From an uncultured Lachnospiraceae bacterium (GTDB lineage Bacteria > Bacillota > Clostridia > Lachnospirales > Lachnospiraceae), in the NCBI GenBank assembly GCA_946557105.1, contig CAMNSZ010000014.1, positions 1 to 64,000 of the forward strand: a stretch of 64,000 nt of DNA, read 5' to 3'. How positions within the stretch are numbered: position 1 is the first letter of the stretch; every line of letters starts with the position of its first letter. The notes beneath the pieces were generated by a model, which was given only the letters and a program-made list of their open reading frames with translations, made no database searches and was not told the DNA's origin. This document shows positions 1 through 14,298 of the stretch, in pieces. The position numbers and the translations under genes were made by a program.

Positions 1-241
1 CGTGTGCATAATGTCTCTTCTCTGTCTGATACTCTACGTGTGCGGTAGAAATGGTGATACCACGCTCTCTCTCTTCGGGAGCCTTATCAATATTTTCAAA
101 ATCTACCTTCTCATTTCCTGAAACTCTCTCAGCAAGAACCTTGGTGATTGCTGCTGTCAAAGTGGTCTTACCATGGTCTACGTGTCCGATGGTACCAATG
201 TTACAATGGGGCTTTGTTCTTTCAAATTTAGCTTTAGCCAT
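1..241 (-). CDS. tuf: Elongation factor Tu, N-terminal part (cut by window edge)
   Basis: GTPase that brings aminoacyl-tRNA to the ribosomal A site. Only the first 80 codons lie in the window. They start [20 protein letters not shown] and contain the P-loop [10 protein letters not shown], then the switch I region ERERGITI. The ATG at 241 is chosen because AAGGAGG lies at 251-257 on the transcribed strand. The gene is last in the order rpsL-rpsG-fusA-tuf, the usual str operon order, but it also has its own promoter about 90 bp upstream. Nothing unusual is seen in the visible part. Confidence 0.97.
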   Translation of the reverse strand, partial: MAKAKFERTKPHCNIGTIGHVDHGKTTLTAAITKVLAERVSGNEKVDFENIDKAPEERERGITISTAHVEYQTEKRHYAH

Positions 242-283
242 TATTGTAGTCCTCCTTAAAATAATCAACTGTTTTTTTATTTA

Positions 284-307
284 CCGAAGTGCTATCCCGC
301 ACTTCGG
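284..307 (-). other. Stem-loop in the tuf 5' leader
   Basis: A 9-bp perfect stem (CCGAAGTGC / GCACTTCGG) closes a 6-nt loop between the tuf promoter and its ribosome binding site. No T-run follows it in either direction, so it is not a normal intrinsic terminator. It may stabilise the leader or modulate tuf translation; that is inference. Confidence 0.6.
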
Positions 308-331
308 CGTGATTCAACTCGGCTACCTCTG

Positions 332-360
332 ATTATATTAAATAATCAGTAGTTTTTCAA
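332..360 (-). promoter_or_regulatory. Sigma-A promoter for tuf
   Basis: On the minus strand, -35 TTGAAA (355-360) and -10 TATAAT (332-337) are separated by exactly 17 bp. It lies in the 278-bp fusA-tuf gap, so tuf can be transcribed independently of fusA. Confidence 0.8.
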
Positions 361-519
361 GTTAATTTTTGTAAAATATGGCATGCTTTGCGAACATTTT
401 ACGTGCGCAAAGCCCTTGCCGTCATTTAATTACATTTTTTTATTAAAAATACCGTTTTTGCAGCTAAAATCTCTTAGTAAAACGCCCTCTGCAAAATAAA
501 CCTGCTATATCAAGCCGAA

Positions 520-2682
520 TTATTTCGCCTTAGCCGCAAGAACCTTCTCCTGAACGTTCTTAGGTACGGGCTCGTACTTTTCAAAGAACATGGAGTAGTT
601 ACCACGACCCTGAGTCTTAGAACGCAGGTCTGTTGAATATCCGAACATCTCGGCAAGGGGAACAAATGCTCTAACCATCTTACCGCCGCCGATATCGTCC
701 ATACCCTCAACGCGGCCACGACGTGAATTAAGGTCACCGATAACGTCACCCATATACTCTTCCGGCATCGTAACCTCAACCTTCATAATAGGCTCAAGGA
801 GCACGGGAGCTGCTTTCTGCATTGCTTCCTTAAATGCCATGGAGCCTGCAATGTGGAATGCCATCTCAGAGGAGTCAACCTCATGATAGGAACCGTCATA
901 CACATTTGCATGGACGCCAAGCACAGGGAATCCGCCAAGGATACCTGACTGAGCCGCTTCTCTGATACCTTCGCCCACTGCAGGAATATATTCCTTAGGG
1001 ATAGCTCCACCTACTACGGTGGATTCATATAATAATACAGGAGGCTCGTTAATCAGTATATTAGCCTTAGGATCAAAATCAAACTTCTCACAGTTAGCCT
1101 CCAAGGGCTCAAACTTAACCTTACAGTGACCATACTGACCACGTCCGCCGGACTGCTTAGCATACTTAGAGTCTACCTCGACAGCCTTTGTGAAAGCTTC
1201 CTTATAAGCAACCTGAGGCGCACCTACATTAGCCTCAACCTTGAACTCACGAAGCAGACGGTCTACGATAATCTCCAAGTGAAGCTCACCCATACCGGCA
1301 ATAATTGTCTGACCGGTCTCCTGATTGGTGTGGGCACGGAAGGTAGGATCCTCCTCTGCAAGCTTTGCAAGAGCCTCGCCCATCTTGCCTTGACCGGCTT
1401 TTGTCTTAGGCTCGATTGCAAGCTCAATAACGGGCTCAGGAAACTCCATGGACTCAAGGATTACCGGATGCTGCTCGTCACAGATAGTATCGCCGGTGGT
1501 AGTAAACTTAAAACCGACTGCTGCCGCAATATCACCGGAATATACCTTATCCAGCTCTGCACGCTTATTTGCATGCATCTGCAGAATACGTCCGACACGC
1601 TCCTTCTTATCCTTGGTTGCATTCAACACATAAGAACCGGAATTAATGGAACCCGAATATACACGGAAGAATGCAAGCTTTCCTACGAAGGGGTCTGCCA
1701 TAATCTTAAATGCAAGAGCGGAGAAAGGCTCCTCGTCGGAAGAATGTCTCTCCACCTCATTGCCGTCCAAGTCGATACCCTTAATAGCAGGGATGTCTGT
1801 AGGGGCAGGCATAAACTCAAGGATTGCATCCAAAAGCTTCTGGACGCCCTTATTGCGATAAGCGGAGCCGCAGCATACGGGAATCGCCGTACACTCACAG
1901 GTCGCTCTACGAAGAACTGCCTTCATTTCCTGAACAGAAGGCTCCTCTCCCTCCAGATACTGCATCATCAAATCATCATCTAATTCACATATTTTCTCAA
2001 CTAATTCGGAATGATACAATTCCGCATCATCCTTCATATCTCCAAGGTCATCGGTCACGGTGATATCGTCGCCCTTATCATCATTATAGATGTAAGCTTT
2101 CATCTCAAACAAATCGATGATCCCCTTGAAATCATCCTCCTTGCCGATAGGCAGCTGAAGAACAACGGCATTTTTACCGAGTCTGGTTCTTATCTGCTCT
2201 ACTGCTCCATAGAAGTTTGCACCCAGAATGTCCATCTTGTTGATAAATGCCATACGAGGTACATTGTAGGTATCAGCCTGACGCCATACATTCTCGGACT
2301 GAGGCTCTACACCCCCCTTTGCACAGAATACGCCTACGGCGCCGTCCAATACACGAAGGGAACGCTCTACTTCCACAGTAAAGTCAACGTGGCCAGGAGT
2401 ATCAATAATATTGATACGATGCTCCAACGCGCCGGGCATGGGCTTAGTTTCTTTTTCCAAAGTCCAATGGCAGGTTGTAGCAGCTGATGTGATGGTGATA
2501 CCCCTCTCCTGTTCCTGCTCCATCCAGTCCATGGTAGCAGTACCCTCGTGAGTATCACCAATCTTGTAATTAACACCGGTATAATAAAGAATACGCTCGG
2601 TCAATGTGGTCTTACCCGCATCGATATGAGCCATAATACCAATGTTTCTGGTTCTCTCTAATGGATATTCTCTTCCAGCCAA
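520..2682 (-). CDS. fusA: Elongation factor G
   Basis: Translocation GTPase of 720 aa that moves tRNA and mRNA through the ribosome and acts with RRF in recycling. The P-loop AHIDAGKTT is at residues 18-26, followed by switch region [11 protein letters not shown] and the DTPGHVDF and NKMD motifs. Domains II to V run through to the C-terminus. The start codon is TTG at 2682, placed by GGAGG about 8 nt upstream; no ATG gives a family-length protein with a better site. It lies 32 bp after rpsG and is probably co-transcribed from the rpsL promoter. Confidence 0.98.
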   Translation of the reverse strand: MAGREYPLERTRNIGIMAHIDAGKTTLTERILYYTGVNYKIGDTHEGTATMDWMEQEQERGITITSAATTCHWTLEKETKPMPGALEHRINIIDTPGHVDFTVEVERSLRVLDGAVGVFCAKGGVEPQSENVWRQADTYNVPRMAFINKMDILGANFYGAVEQIRTRLGKNAVVLQLPIGKEDDFKGIIDLFEMKAYIYNDDKGDDITVTDDLGDMKDDAELYHSELVEKICELDDDLMMQYLEGEEPSVQEMKAVLRRATCECTAIPVCCGSAYRNKGVQKLLDAILEFMPAPTDIPAIKGIDLDGNEVERHSSDEEPFSALAFKIMADPFVGKLAFFRVYSGSINSGSYVLNATKDKKERVGRILQMHANKRAELDKVYSGDIAAAVGFKFTTTGDTICDEQHPVILESMEFPEPVIELAIEPKTKAGQGKMGEALAKLAEEDPTFRAHTNQETGQTIIAGMGELHLEIIVDRLLREFKVEANVGAPQVAYKEAFTKAVEVDSKYAKQSGGRGQYGHCKVKFEPLEANCEKFDFDPKANILINEPPVLLYESTVVGGAIPKEYIPAVGEGIREAAQSGILGGFPVLGVHANVYDGSYHEVDSSEMAFHIAGSMAFKEAMQKAAPVLLEPIMKVEVTMPEEYMGDVIGDLNSRRGRVEGMDDIGGGKMVRAFVPLAEMFGYSTDLRSKTQGRGNYSMFFEKYEPVPKNVQEKVLAAKAK

Positions 2683-2714
2683 GATTTTTTCCTCCTATAG
2701 TTCTAAAAAAACAA

Positions 2715-3236
<522 letters not shown>

Positions 3237-3450
3237 TTACTGACGTTAAATAAATCATCGGTACTCACATGTGTTTCCCCAAGTGTTCGCGCTGTTATAT
3301 CTGTCAAAACAATTTATCTGTATCACAGAATTCCAACACTTTTCTTAGTTTCGTTATTGTGGTACTAAGCAATTCCAAGAATTGCCTGCTACGCTCATAA
3401 TGCCCAAACCGCAGTCCTGCCGCAGACATTATAGCTACCCTTACCAAGAT

Positions 3451-3873
3451 TTATTTCTTGGCTTCCTTAGGTCTCTTAGCGCCGTATTTGGAACGAGCCT
3501 GCTTTCTGTTAGCGACGCCTGCGGTATCAAGTGTACCACGGATAATGTGATATCTTGTACCGGGCAAGTCCTTAACACGACCACCACGGATCAAAACAAC
3601 GCTATGCTCCTGAAGATTGTGGCCTTCACCGGGAATATAGCTTGTAACCTCAATTCCGTTGGAAAGACGAACTCTGGCAATCTTTCTGAGCGCTGAGTTA
3701 GGCTTCTTAGGAGTTGCTGTCTTAACGGCAGTACATACACCGCGCTTCTGCGGAGCAGACACATCGGTTGCTTTCTTGTGAAGAGAATTGTATCCCTTCT
3801 GAAGAGCCGGTGCAGTAGACTTCTTTACTGCAGTCTGACGTCCTTTTCTTACTAACTGGTTAAATGTTGGCAT
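3451..3873 (-). CDS. rpsL: 30S ribosomal protein S12
   Basis: Decoding-centre protein of 140 aa and first gene of the str operon. It starts [12 protein letters not shown] and carries the conserved loops [11 protein letters not shown] and [25 protein letters not shown]. The lysines altered in known streptomycin-resistant strains (TPKKPNS and GGRVKDLP) are the wild-type residues. A GAAAGAGGTG ribosome binding site precedes the ATG at 3873. Transcription is expected from the promoter at 3958-3986, with rpsG and fusA following. Confidence 0.98.
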   Translation of the reverse strand: MPTFNQLVRKGRQTAVKKSTAPALQKGYNSLHKKATDVSAPQKRGVCTAVKTATPKKPNSALRKIARVRLSNGIEVTSYIPGEGHNLQEHSVVLIRGGRVKDLPGTRYHIIRGTLDTAGVANRKQARSKYGAKRPKEAKK

Positions 3874-3957
3874 TCTGTTTCACCTCTTTCTTGAATGTAA
3901 TAATAAGTTACTATTTGCGGCACACCAAAAAATATGCATTCGCGTGCACACTAAGAT

Positions 3958-3986
3958 AGTATACTTGCTTACGTTTATATTGTCAA
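3958..3986 (-). promoter_or_regulatory. Sigma-A promoter for the rpsL-rpsG-fusA operon
   Basis: On the minus strand, consensus -35 TTGACA (3981-3986) and -10 TATACT (3958-3963) are separated by 17 bp. It sits just after the rfbD stop codon, so the str genes do not depend on rfbD transcription. Confidence 0.85.
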
Positions 3987-3999
3987 CACTATTTTTTAC

Positions 4000-4845
4000 T
4001 TACACGCCGGTTTGTTTTAAATATCTTCCCAGCGCATCCTGCCATGACGGGAGTCGCTCAAATCCGTTGTTTTCCAGCTTATCCTTATTCATCCGGCTGT
4101 TGGAGGGCCTTTTCGCTTTTGCCTTATACTCCTCGGCGCTTACAGGCTTCACCTCCACCTTGACCTTCGCCTGCCTGAAAATCTCGCAGGCAAATTCATA
4201 CCACGTGCAAATACCCTCGTTTGTAGCGTGGTAAACGCCGTACTTGTCCGTTAAAACCATATCCGCCAAGAGCTTCGCCAAGTCATAAGTATACGTAGGC
4301 GAACCGAATTGATCGTTTACCACCGTCAGACAGTCGTGACTCTCTGCCAGCTTAAGCATTGTTTTCACAAAATTCTTTCCGTTTAAACCGAATACCCATG
4401 CGATGCGCACAATAAAGTACTTTTCCAACGTATTCTGTACTGCCAGCTCCCCTTCATATTTCGTCTGCCCGTAAACATTAAGCGGTTTACACTCGTCTTC
4501 CGGCTCCCAAGGTCTTGTTCCCTCACCGTCAAACACATAATCCGTACTGATATAAACCATGGGAATATCCAGCTTCTTGCACATATCGGCAATATTCTGT
4601 GTTCCGCCCGCATTTACTCTCCTGCACAGCTCTACATTGTCCTCCGCTGCGTCCACTGCCGTATAAGCCGCGCAATGGATTACCGCATCAGGCGCCTCCT
4701 CGCCGATCACCCTGCCCACGCTTTCCGCATCGGTGATATCCATTTCCTCTATATCCACACCTACAACTTCTATTCCTCTCTCCGTCAGCTCATTGACCAG
4801 ATCATGACCCAGTTGTCCGTTTCTGCCCGTCACCAAAACCTTCAT
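4000..4845 (-). CDS. rfbD: dTDP-4-dehydrorhamnose reductase
   Basis: NAD(P)H-dependent short-chain reductase of 281 aa that makes dTDP-L-rhamnose from dTDP-4-dehydrorhamnose for surface polysaccharide. The nucleotide-binding motif is GRNGQLGHDL near the N-terminus. YISTDYVFDG and the catalytic YGQTKYEGE follow, and SRMNKDKL is near the C-terminus. The ATG at 4845 has AGGAGGG 5 nt upstream. It lies between rpoC and the rpsL promoter with no other rhamnose gene beside it, so rfbA, rfbB and rfbC must be elsewhere. Read-through from rpoC may be limited by the hairpin at 4999-5042. Confidence 0.92.
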   Translation of the reverse strand: MKVLVTGRNGQLGHDLVNELTERGIEVVGVDIEEMDITDAESVGRVIGEEAPDAVIHCAAYTAVDAAEDNVELCRRVNAGGTQNIADMCKKLDIPMVYISTDYVFDGEGTRPWEPEDECKPLNVYGQTKYEGELAVQNTLEKYFIVRIAWVFGLNGKNFVKTMLKLAESHDCLTVVNDQFGSPTYTYDLAKLLADMVLTDKYGVYHATNEGICTWYEFACEIFRQAKVKVEVKPVSAEEYKAKAKRPSNSRMNKDKLENNGFERLPSWQDALGRYLKQTGV

Positions 4846-4998
4846 CAAAACCCTCCTCCTTTTATCAAATAATGCCCGATATAACATCCCCGGGTAAATT
4901 TACACTAAATATAATAAACTTATCACACGACGGTTATACCGGTGTCATAACACATTTTTATTCCGTCTCTCCTTCGGACTGATAAAAAACAATTTTGT

Positions 4999-5042
4999 AA
5001 AAGCCTGATTCAGATTAGTCTACACAGTCTGAATCAGGCTTT
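4999..5042 (-). terminator. Terminator after rpoC
   Basis: A 14-15 bp stem (AAGCCTGATTCAGA / TCTGAATCAGGCTT) with a 13-nt loop lies 15 bp after the rpoC stop. On the minus strand it is followed by a T-rich stretch, so it probably ends the rpoBC transcript. Confidence 0.75.
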
Positions 5043-5056
5043 CGTCTTACAATATA

Positions 5057-8761
<3,705 letters not shown>

Positions 8762-8784
8762 TTTGGCACTCCCTTCTATTTTTG

Positions 8785-11700
8785 TTAGAACTCTTCCTCG
8801 ACATCATCATAGCTATCAAATGCCTCGTCATCAAAGTCTTCGTCCTCGTCCTCCGTGCTCACAAGCTCCCCGCTGTCCGCATCAAATTCCTGAGTCTGAT
8901 AGCCCATCTCACCTAAGGCACCGTTCTCATAATCGTCATACTTACGGTCACCCTCCATCTCATAGCGGTAATCTGTGTCACCATAGTCGATAGTCTCCAT
9001 AATTTCAACTTCAGTCTGGTCCTCACGAAGAACCCTTACATCGAGGCCAAGCGCCTGCAGCTCCTTCAACAATACCTTAAAGGACTCGGGAATACCCGGC
9101 TCGGGGATGTTATCTCCCTTGATGATTGCCTCATATGTCTTTACACGTCCAACCACATCATCGGACTTGACAGTTAAAATCTCCTGCAGGGTATAAGAGG
9201 CGCCATATGCCTCCAATGCCCAAACCTCCATCTCTCCGAAACGCTGTCCGCCAAACTGAGCCTTGCCGCCCAAGGGCTGCTGTGTGACTAAGGAATACGG
9301 ACCGGTAGAGCGCGCATGAATCTTGTCGTCTACCAGATGATGCAGCTTCAGATAATGCATGTGTCCGATTGTTACGGGGCTGTCGAAATATTCACCGGTT
9401 CTTCCGTCCCGCAGCCGAACCTTACCGTCTCTGGAGATAGGCACGCCCTTCCACAGCTTTCTATGCTCTCTGTTATCGGATAAATACTGCATAACCTCTG
9501 GCAAAAGCTCCTTCTTATGCCTCTTTTCAAACTCTTCCCACTCAAGATTTACATAATCGTTTGCCAAGTCCAGAGTATCCATAATATCCTTCTCATTGGC
9601 GCCGTCAAATACCGGTGTGGCAACATTAAAGCCCAATGCCTTAGCTGCGAGGGAAAGATGGATTTCCAATACCTGTCCAATATTCATACGGGAAGGCACG
9701 CCCAAGGGATTCAACACAATATCCAAAGGACGCCCGTTAGGCAGATAAGGCATATCTTCCACGGGCAGCACGCGGGATACAACACCCTTATTCCCATGAC
9801 GGCCTGCCATCTTGTCTCCTACCGAAATCTTTCTCTTCTGGGCTATATAAATACGAACTGCCTGATTTACACCGGGAGACAATTCATCGCAGTTCTCCCT
9901 TGTAAATACCTTTGCGTCCACCACTATACCATATTCGCCATGCGGTACCTTCAGAGACGTATCTCTTACTTCTCTTGCCTTCTCACCAAAAATAGCGCGC
10001 AGCAGCCTTTCCTCCGCAGTAAGCTCCGTCTCTCCCTTTGGAGTAACCTTGCCTACCAGAATATCACCGGCACGAACCTCCGCACCGATACGAATGATAC
10101 CTCTGTCGTCCAAATCCTTCAGCGCGTCATCGCCCACGCCGGGAACATCTCTGGTAATTTCCTCGGGCCCCAGCTTGGTATCACGCGCCTCCGCCTCATA
10201 TTCCTCAATGTGCACGGAGGTGTATACATCCTCCTGTACAAGTCTTTCGCTCAATAAAACCGCATCCTCGTAATTATAGCCTTCCCATGTCATAAAGCCA
10301 ATCAGCGGGTTCTTACCCAGAGCAAGCTCACCCATAGAGGTGGAAGGACCGTCTGCGATCACCTGCCCTTCGGCAACATGGTCCCCCTTGAATACAATAG
10401 GCTTCTGATTGTAGCAGTTAGACTGATTACTTCTGGAGAACTTTGTCAAATGAAATTCCGCTTTTTCTCCGTCATCGTAGGTCATTCTAATCATATTGGA
10501 GGATACATAATCCACCGTACCGGCTTTCTTTGCCACGATACACACACCCGAGTCCACGGCAGTCTTCGTCTCCATACCCGTACCTACCGCAGGAGCCTCC
10601 GTAGTCAGAAGCGGCACTGCCTGACGCTGCATGTTAGAGCCCATAAGCGCACGGTTCGCATCATCATTCTCAAGGAAGGGAATCAAAGCCGTAGCCACGG
10701 AAAATACCATCTTAGGGGATACGTCCATATAGTCAAACATCGTCTTGGGATATTCCTGCGTTTCCTCGCGGTAACGTCCGGATACGATATTTCGCACAAA
10801 ATGGCCGTCTGCATCCAACGCCTCATTCGCCTGCGCTACATGGTAATTATCTTCCTCATCGGCAGTCATGTACACAACCTCATCCGTTACACGGGGATTG
10901 GACACATCCGACTTGTCGATTTTGCGGTAAGGCGCCTCTACAAAACCATATTCATTAATCCTTGCGTAGCTCGCAAGAGAGTTAATCAAACCGATATTAG
11001 GACCTTCAGGCGTCTCAATAGGACACATTCTTCCGTAATGTGAATAATGTACGTCTCGAACCTCGAAGCCCGCACGGTCTCTGGACAAACCGCCGGGACC
11101 TAACGCGGACAAACGTCTCTTGTGGGTAAGCTCACCCAACGGATTGTTCTGATCCATAAACTGGGACAGCTGGGAGGAACCAAAGAATTCCTTCACGGCT
11201 GCGGTTACCGGCTTAATATTAATCAGACTTTGAGGAGAAATCTCCTCGGCGTCATGAGTTGTCATACGCTCCCTTACCACTCTCTCCATTCTGGAGAGAC
11301 CGATGCGATACTGATTCTGCAACAGCTCACCCACCGCACGGATACGTCTGTTTCCCAAATGATCAATATCATCGTCGTTTCCCAGACCATATTCCAAATG
11401 CATATTATAGTTGATGGAAGCAATGATATCTTCCTTAGTTATATGCTTAGGTACCAATTCATGTACATTTTTCTTTATAGCTTCTGCCAGCTTCTCCGCA
11501 TCGCCGCCAAACTCCTCTAAAATTTGTGCCAGCACAGGATAATAGACAAGCTCATGTATACCGAAATCTCTGGGGTTGCAGTCCACAAAATGAGTCAGCT
11601 CCACCATCATATTGGACAAAACCTTTACATTTCTTTCCTCTGTCTGAATATAAACAAAAGGAACCGCTGCATTTTGGATGGTATCGGCAAGCTCTGCCGT

Positions 11701-12648
11701 CATCTTATCTCCTGCCGCAGCAAGCACTTCACCCGTAGAAGGATCTATCACATCCGCAGCCAGAATCTGATGTCTGATCCTGTTTCTCAGCGCCAATTTT
11801 TTATTGAATTTATATCTGCCGACCTTTGCCAAATCATATCTTCGGGGGTCAAAAAACATAGCGTTAATTAAGCTTTCGGCACTTTCAACGCTCAGAGGCT
11901 CACCGGGACGTATCTTTTTATATAGCTCTAAAAGACCCTCCTGATAGTTCTCGGCAGTGTCCTTTCCTAAGCTTGCTTCTATCTTCGGCTCATCACCGAA
12001 TACTTCTCTGATTTCATCATTGGTTCCGATACCAAGCGCACGAATCAGCACGGTGATAGGAACCTTACGGGTTCTGTCTACACGAACATAAAAAACGTCA
12101 TTGGAATCCGTCTCATACTCCAACCATGCACCACGGTTAGGGATTACGGTACAAGAAAACAGCCTTTTACCAATCTTGTCATGACCTATCGCATAATAAA
12201 TACCGGGAGAACGTACAAGCTGGCTTACAATAACACGCTCTGCACCATTAATAATGAAAGTACCGGTCTCAGTCATCAAGGGTAAATCGCCCATGAAAAT
12301 CTCGTGTTCACTGATTTCCTCTTTTTCCTTATTATAAAGGCGAACCTTCACCTTTAAAGGCGCTGCGTAATTGGCATCTCTTTCCTTACATTCCTCAATA
12401 GAATATTTCACGTCATTCTTGCACAATTCAAAGTCTACGAATTCCAAGCTCAAGGAGCCGCTGTAGTCGGCAATGGGAGAGATGTCTTCAAAGGCTTCCT
12501 TCAAGCCTTCGTCTAAAAACCACTGATAGGAATCCTTCTGGACTTCAATCAGGTTGGGCATCTCTAAAACCTCTTTTTGTCTTGAATAACTCATACGCAT
12601 AACCTTTGTATCGGCAATCGGACGTATTCTGTTTTTTTCCATTGACAT
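8785..12648 (-). CDS. rpoB: RNA polymerase beta subunit
   Basis: Second catalytic RNA polymerase subunit, 1287 aa, forming the rifampicin pocket. The pocket region is at about 490-520 ([14 protein letters not shown] through [11 protein letters not shown]) with wild-type residues at the usual resistance positions. [13 protein letters not shown] and the C-terminal [20 protein letters not shown] are present. The last 60 residues are very acidic. Two ATGs (12648 and 12642) share the GGGGTGA site; the second has the better spacing, so the true start may be two codons later. The promoter is at 12734-12762. Confidence 0.98.
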   Translation of the reverse strand: MSMEKNRIRPIADTKVMRMSYSRQKEVLEMPNLIEVQKDSYQWFLDEGLKEAFEDISPIADYSGSLSLEFVDFELCKNDVKYSIEECKERDANYAAPLKVKVRLYNKEKEEISEHEIFMGDLPLMTETGTFIINGAERVIVSQLVRSPGIYYAIGHDKIGKRLFSCTVIPNRGAWLEYETDSNDVFYVRVDRTRKVPITVLIRALGIGTNDEIREVFGDEPKIEASLGKDTAENYQEGLLELYKKIRPGEPLSVESAESLINAMFFDPRRYDLAKVGRYKFNKKLALRNRIRHQILAADVIDPSTGEVLAAAGDKMTAELADTIQNAAVPFVYIQTEERNVKVLSNMMVELTHFVDCNPRDFGIHELVYYPVLAQILEEFGGDAEKLAEAIKKNVHELVPKHITKEDIIASINYNMHLEYGLGNDDDIDHLGNRRIRAVGELLQNQYRIGLSRMERVVRERMTTHDAEEISPQSLINIKPVTAAVKEFFGSSQLSQFMDQNNPLGELTHKRRLSALGPGGLSRDRAGFEVRDVHYSHYGRMCPIETPEGPNIGLINSLASYARINEYGFVEAPYRKIDKSDVSNPRVTDEVVYMTADEEDNYHVAQANEALDADGHFVRNIVSGRYREETQEYPKTMFDYMDVSPKMVFSVATALIPFLENDDANRALMGSNMQRQAVPLLTTEAPAVGTGMETKTAVDSGVCIVAKKAGTVDYVSSNMIRMTYDDGEKAEFHLTKFSRSNQSNCYNQKPIVFKGDHVAEGQVIADGPSTSMGELALGKNPLIGFMTWEGYNYEDAVLLSERLVQEDVYTSVHIEEYEAEARDTKLGPEEITRDVPGVGDDALKDLDDRGIIRIGAEVRAGDILVGKVTPKGETELTAEERLLRAIFGEKAREVRDTSLKVPHGEYGIVVDAKVFTRENCDELSPGVNQAVRIYIAQKRKISVGDKMAGRHGNKGVVSRVLPVEDMPYLPNGRPLDIVLNPLGVPSRMNIGQVLEIHLSLAAKALGFNVATPVFDGANEKDIMDTLDLANDYVNLEWEEFEKRHKKELLPEVMQYLSDNREHRKLWKGVPISRDGKVRLRDGRTGEYFDSPVTIGHMHYLKLHHLVDDKIHARSTGPYSLVTQQPLGGKAQFGGQRFGEMEVWALEAYGASYTLQEILTVKSDDVVGRVKTYEAIIKGDNIPEPGIPESFKVLLKELQALGLDVRVLREDQTEVEIMETIDYGDTDYRYEMEGDRKYDDYENGALGEMGYQTQEFDADSGELVSTEDEDEDFDDEAFDSYDDVEEEF

Positions 12649-12733
12649 TTCACCCCGTTCTTTCAGATTTAAAGCCTATCTATATTTGTATTTTCAACAA
12701 ATAAGCATAACTCCGCACAATAGTGCACTATCC

Positions 12734-12762
12734 ATATTAGCACAAAATGGGAATGGGGTCAA
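12734..12762 (-). promoter_or_regulatory. Sigma-A promoter for rpoB-rpoC
   Basis: On the minus strand, -35 TTGACC (12757-12762) and -10 TAATAT (12734-12739) have a 17-bp spacer. It lies in the 360-bp rplL-rpoB gap, which otherwise holds only a terminator-like hairpin beside rplL and an unassigned stretch (about 12770-12945). Confidence 0.75.
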
Positions 12763-12946
12763 GAAAAAAAAGAGTTTTTTAACCAAAAAATTCCGAAATG
12801 TTTAAGACAATTGAAATAATTGAATCAATATCAGGCATCTGTTTCTACATCACCAAATCCACCCGACATTCAAATGTATAAATGCATCCTTCCAGCCGCC
12901 TGCGGGAACCAATCCAAAAGCACAGCTTCATACCTTTCGATAGTAA

Positions 12947-12981
12947 AACGGACAAAAAACCGTTTCGGTCTTCTGTCCGTT
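12947..12981 (-). terminator. Hairpin terminator or attenuator after rplL
   Basis: An outer 8-bp stem (AACGGACA / TGTCCGTT) encloses a small ACCG-AAA-CGGT hairpin followed on the minus strand by six T residues. It lies 28 bp after the rplL stop. In many bacteria an attenuator between rplL and rpoB reduces read-through, and this is a good candidate. Confidence 0.6.
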
Positions 12982-13008
12982 GTAAATTCACATTTTCTTT
13001 AAATATAA

Positions 13009-13386
13009 TTACTTAAGGGTAACCTTAGCGCCAACTTCCTCAAGCTTCTTCTTAATATCCTCAGCCTCGTCCTTGGAAGCTGCTTCCTTAACTACCTTAG
13101 GAGCGCCGTCAACTACATCCTTTGCTTCCTTCAAGCCAAGGCCGGTTACCTCACGGACAACCTTGATAACCTTAACCTTCTCTGCGCCAACCTCGGTAAG
13201 CTCAACGTCAAACTCTGTCTTCTCCTCTGCTGCCTCTGCCGCGCCGGCACCTGCTGCCGCAACTACAACACCTGCTGCTGCGGATACGCCGAACTCTTCT
13301 TCACAAGCTTTTACAAGGTCATTTAATTCTAATACGGTTAACTCTTTGATAGCATCAATAAGTTCCTGAGCTGTTAATTTAGCCAT
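13009..13386 (-). CDS. rplL: 50S ribosomal protein L7/L12
   Basis: Acidic stalk protein of 125 aa that recruits translational GTPases. An N-terminal dimerisation domain ([17 protein letters not shown]) is followed by an Ala/Gly hinge at about 40-55. The C-terminal factor-binding domain contains [20 protein letters not shown]. The ATG at 13386 is used because GGAGG lies about 8 nt upstream and it gives the family N-terminus; an upstream in-frame extension is rejected. It is the second gene of the rplJL operon. Confidence 0.98.
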   Translation of the reverse strand: MAKLTAQELIDAIKELTVLELNDLVKACEEEFGVSAAAGVVVAAAGAGAAEAAEEKTEFDVELTEVGAEKVKVIKVVREVTGLGLKEAKDVVDGAPKVVKEAASKDEAEDIKKKLEEVGAKVTLK

Positions 13387-13442
13387 TTTATTTTCCTCCA
13401 TTTTTAAATTAATAATGATTTCTTACTTATGTTTCTAATTAT

Positions 13443-14009
13443 TTACTCTGCTGCAGGCGCCTCTGCCTCGGCAGGAGCTTCTGCTGCGGGCGCTTCCTCT
13501 GCCGCAGGTGCGTCGCATGCTGCCGCGCCGCCTTTTTCTGCAAGCTGATTCATAACTCGAGCAAAATTGGTAATAGGACTCTGCATGCTTCCGAGCAATC
13601 TGGAAATAAGGACTTCTCTGGAAGGAATGCTTGCTATTGCCGCGATACCCTTGGCATCATAAACGGTGCCTTCCACCACGCCGGCCTTAATCTCCAGCTT
13701 GTCGGCGGTCTTAGCAAACTGTGCAATGATTCTTGCGGGAGCGGTTGCGTCGTCTTTAGAAAGAGCCATTGCGCTGGGGCCTTCCAGATACTGGGTTAAG
13801 CCTTCAAACTCCGTACCCTTGAATGCAAAGTTCATCATAGTATTCTTGTAAACCTTATAGGTAACTCCTGCCTCACGTAAATTCTTACGCAGCTGGGTAT
13901 CCTGCTCTACCGTAAGTCCGCGGTAATCTACCAAAACTACGGACTGGGCGTCCTTAATGCTGGCGGAAATCTCCTCTACGATAGGCTGCTTCAATTCTAC
14001 CTTTGCCAT
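13443..14009 (-). CDS. rplJ: 50S ribosomal protein L10
   Basis: Stalk base protein of 188 aa that binds 23S rRNA and carries L7/L12 dimers. It has the family sequences SVVLVDYRGLTVEQ and YKVYKNTMM. The C-terminus has a low-complexity Ala/Glu/Pro tail of about 25 residues beyond the L7/L12-binding helix. That tail looks lineage-specific. The ATG at 14009 has AAGGAGG upstream. The gene sits directly behind the L10 leader, through which L10-L7/L12 normally represses its own synthesis. Confidence 0.97.
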   Translation of the reverse strand: MAKVELKQPIVEEISASIKDAQSVVLVDYRGLTVEQDTQLRKNLREAGVTYKVYKNTMMNFAFKGTEFEGLTQYLEGPSAMALSKDDATAPARIIAQFAKTADKLEIKAGVVEGTVYDAKGIAAIASIPSREVLISRLLGSMQSPITNFARVMNQLAEKGGAAACDAPAAEEAPAAEAPAEAEAPAAE

Positions 14010-14040
14010 TTTTTTAACCTCCTTATAGAATGTTTCGGGA

Positions 14041-14175
14041 TTTTTCCCTGCCGAAAGGAGTCTGTATAAGAAAAGCCTTCCTGAAGACAGGAAGGCAAAA
14101 AGTCTTAATCATAAACTCTTTCCTCGGTAGGATTTATGCTCGGTCGCCCTCACACCTACTGTCTTCGGCTTGGTT
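14041..14175 (-). promoter_or_regulatory. Ribosomal protein L10 leader (autoregulatory RNA)
   Basis: The minus-strand leader contains ACCAAGCCGAAGACAGTAGG and, later, CCTACCGAGG. This is the conserved core of the L10 leader, which mimics the 23S rRNA binding site of L10. A terminator hairpin (14071-14096) follows the core. The arrangement implies that bound L10-L7/L12 lowers rplJL expression. This is recognition of a known motif, not a fold computation. Confidence 0.88.
14071..14096 (-). terminator. Attenuator hairpin in the L10 leader
   Basis: A 9-bp stem (GCCTTCCTG / CAGGAAGGC) with a 4-nt loop is followed on the minus strand by TTTTCTT, about 65 bp before rplJ. Confidence 0.75.
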
Positions 14176-14189
14176 TAAAAACCGTAAGT

Positions 14190-14219
14190 ATTGTAACACG
14201 GTCTAATTATCCATGTCAA
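14190..14219 (-). promoter_or_regulatory. Sigma-A promoter for rplJ-rplL
   Basis: On the minus strand, -35 TTGACA (14214-14219) and -10 TACAAT (14190-14195) have an 18-bp spacer, immediately upstream of the L10 leader. Confidence 0.75.
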
Positions 14220-14298
14220 CCCTCAACTTGTATATTTTCGTTTTTTACGTCTATGGTCCTTTCACATATATACAGATGTTAAGCTGCCGGCAATTTAA

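Noticed and set aside
1126..2487. Long plus-strand open frames opposite fusA
   Set aside because: They are antisense shadows of a fully conserved EF-G gene and have no family similarity or ribosome sites.
9517..11520. Long plus-strand frames opposite rpoB
   Set aside because: Shadows of the conserved rpoB coding sequence; Cys/His-rich translations are typical of antisense frames here.
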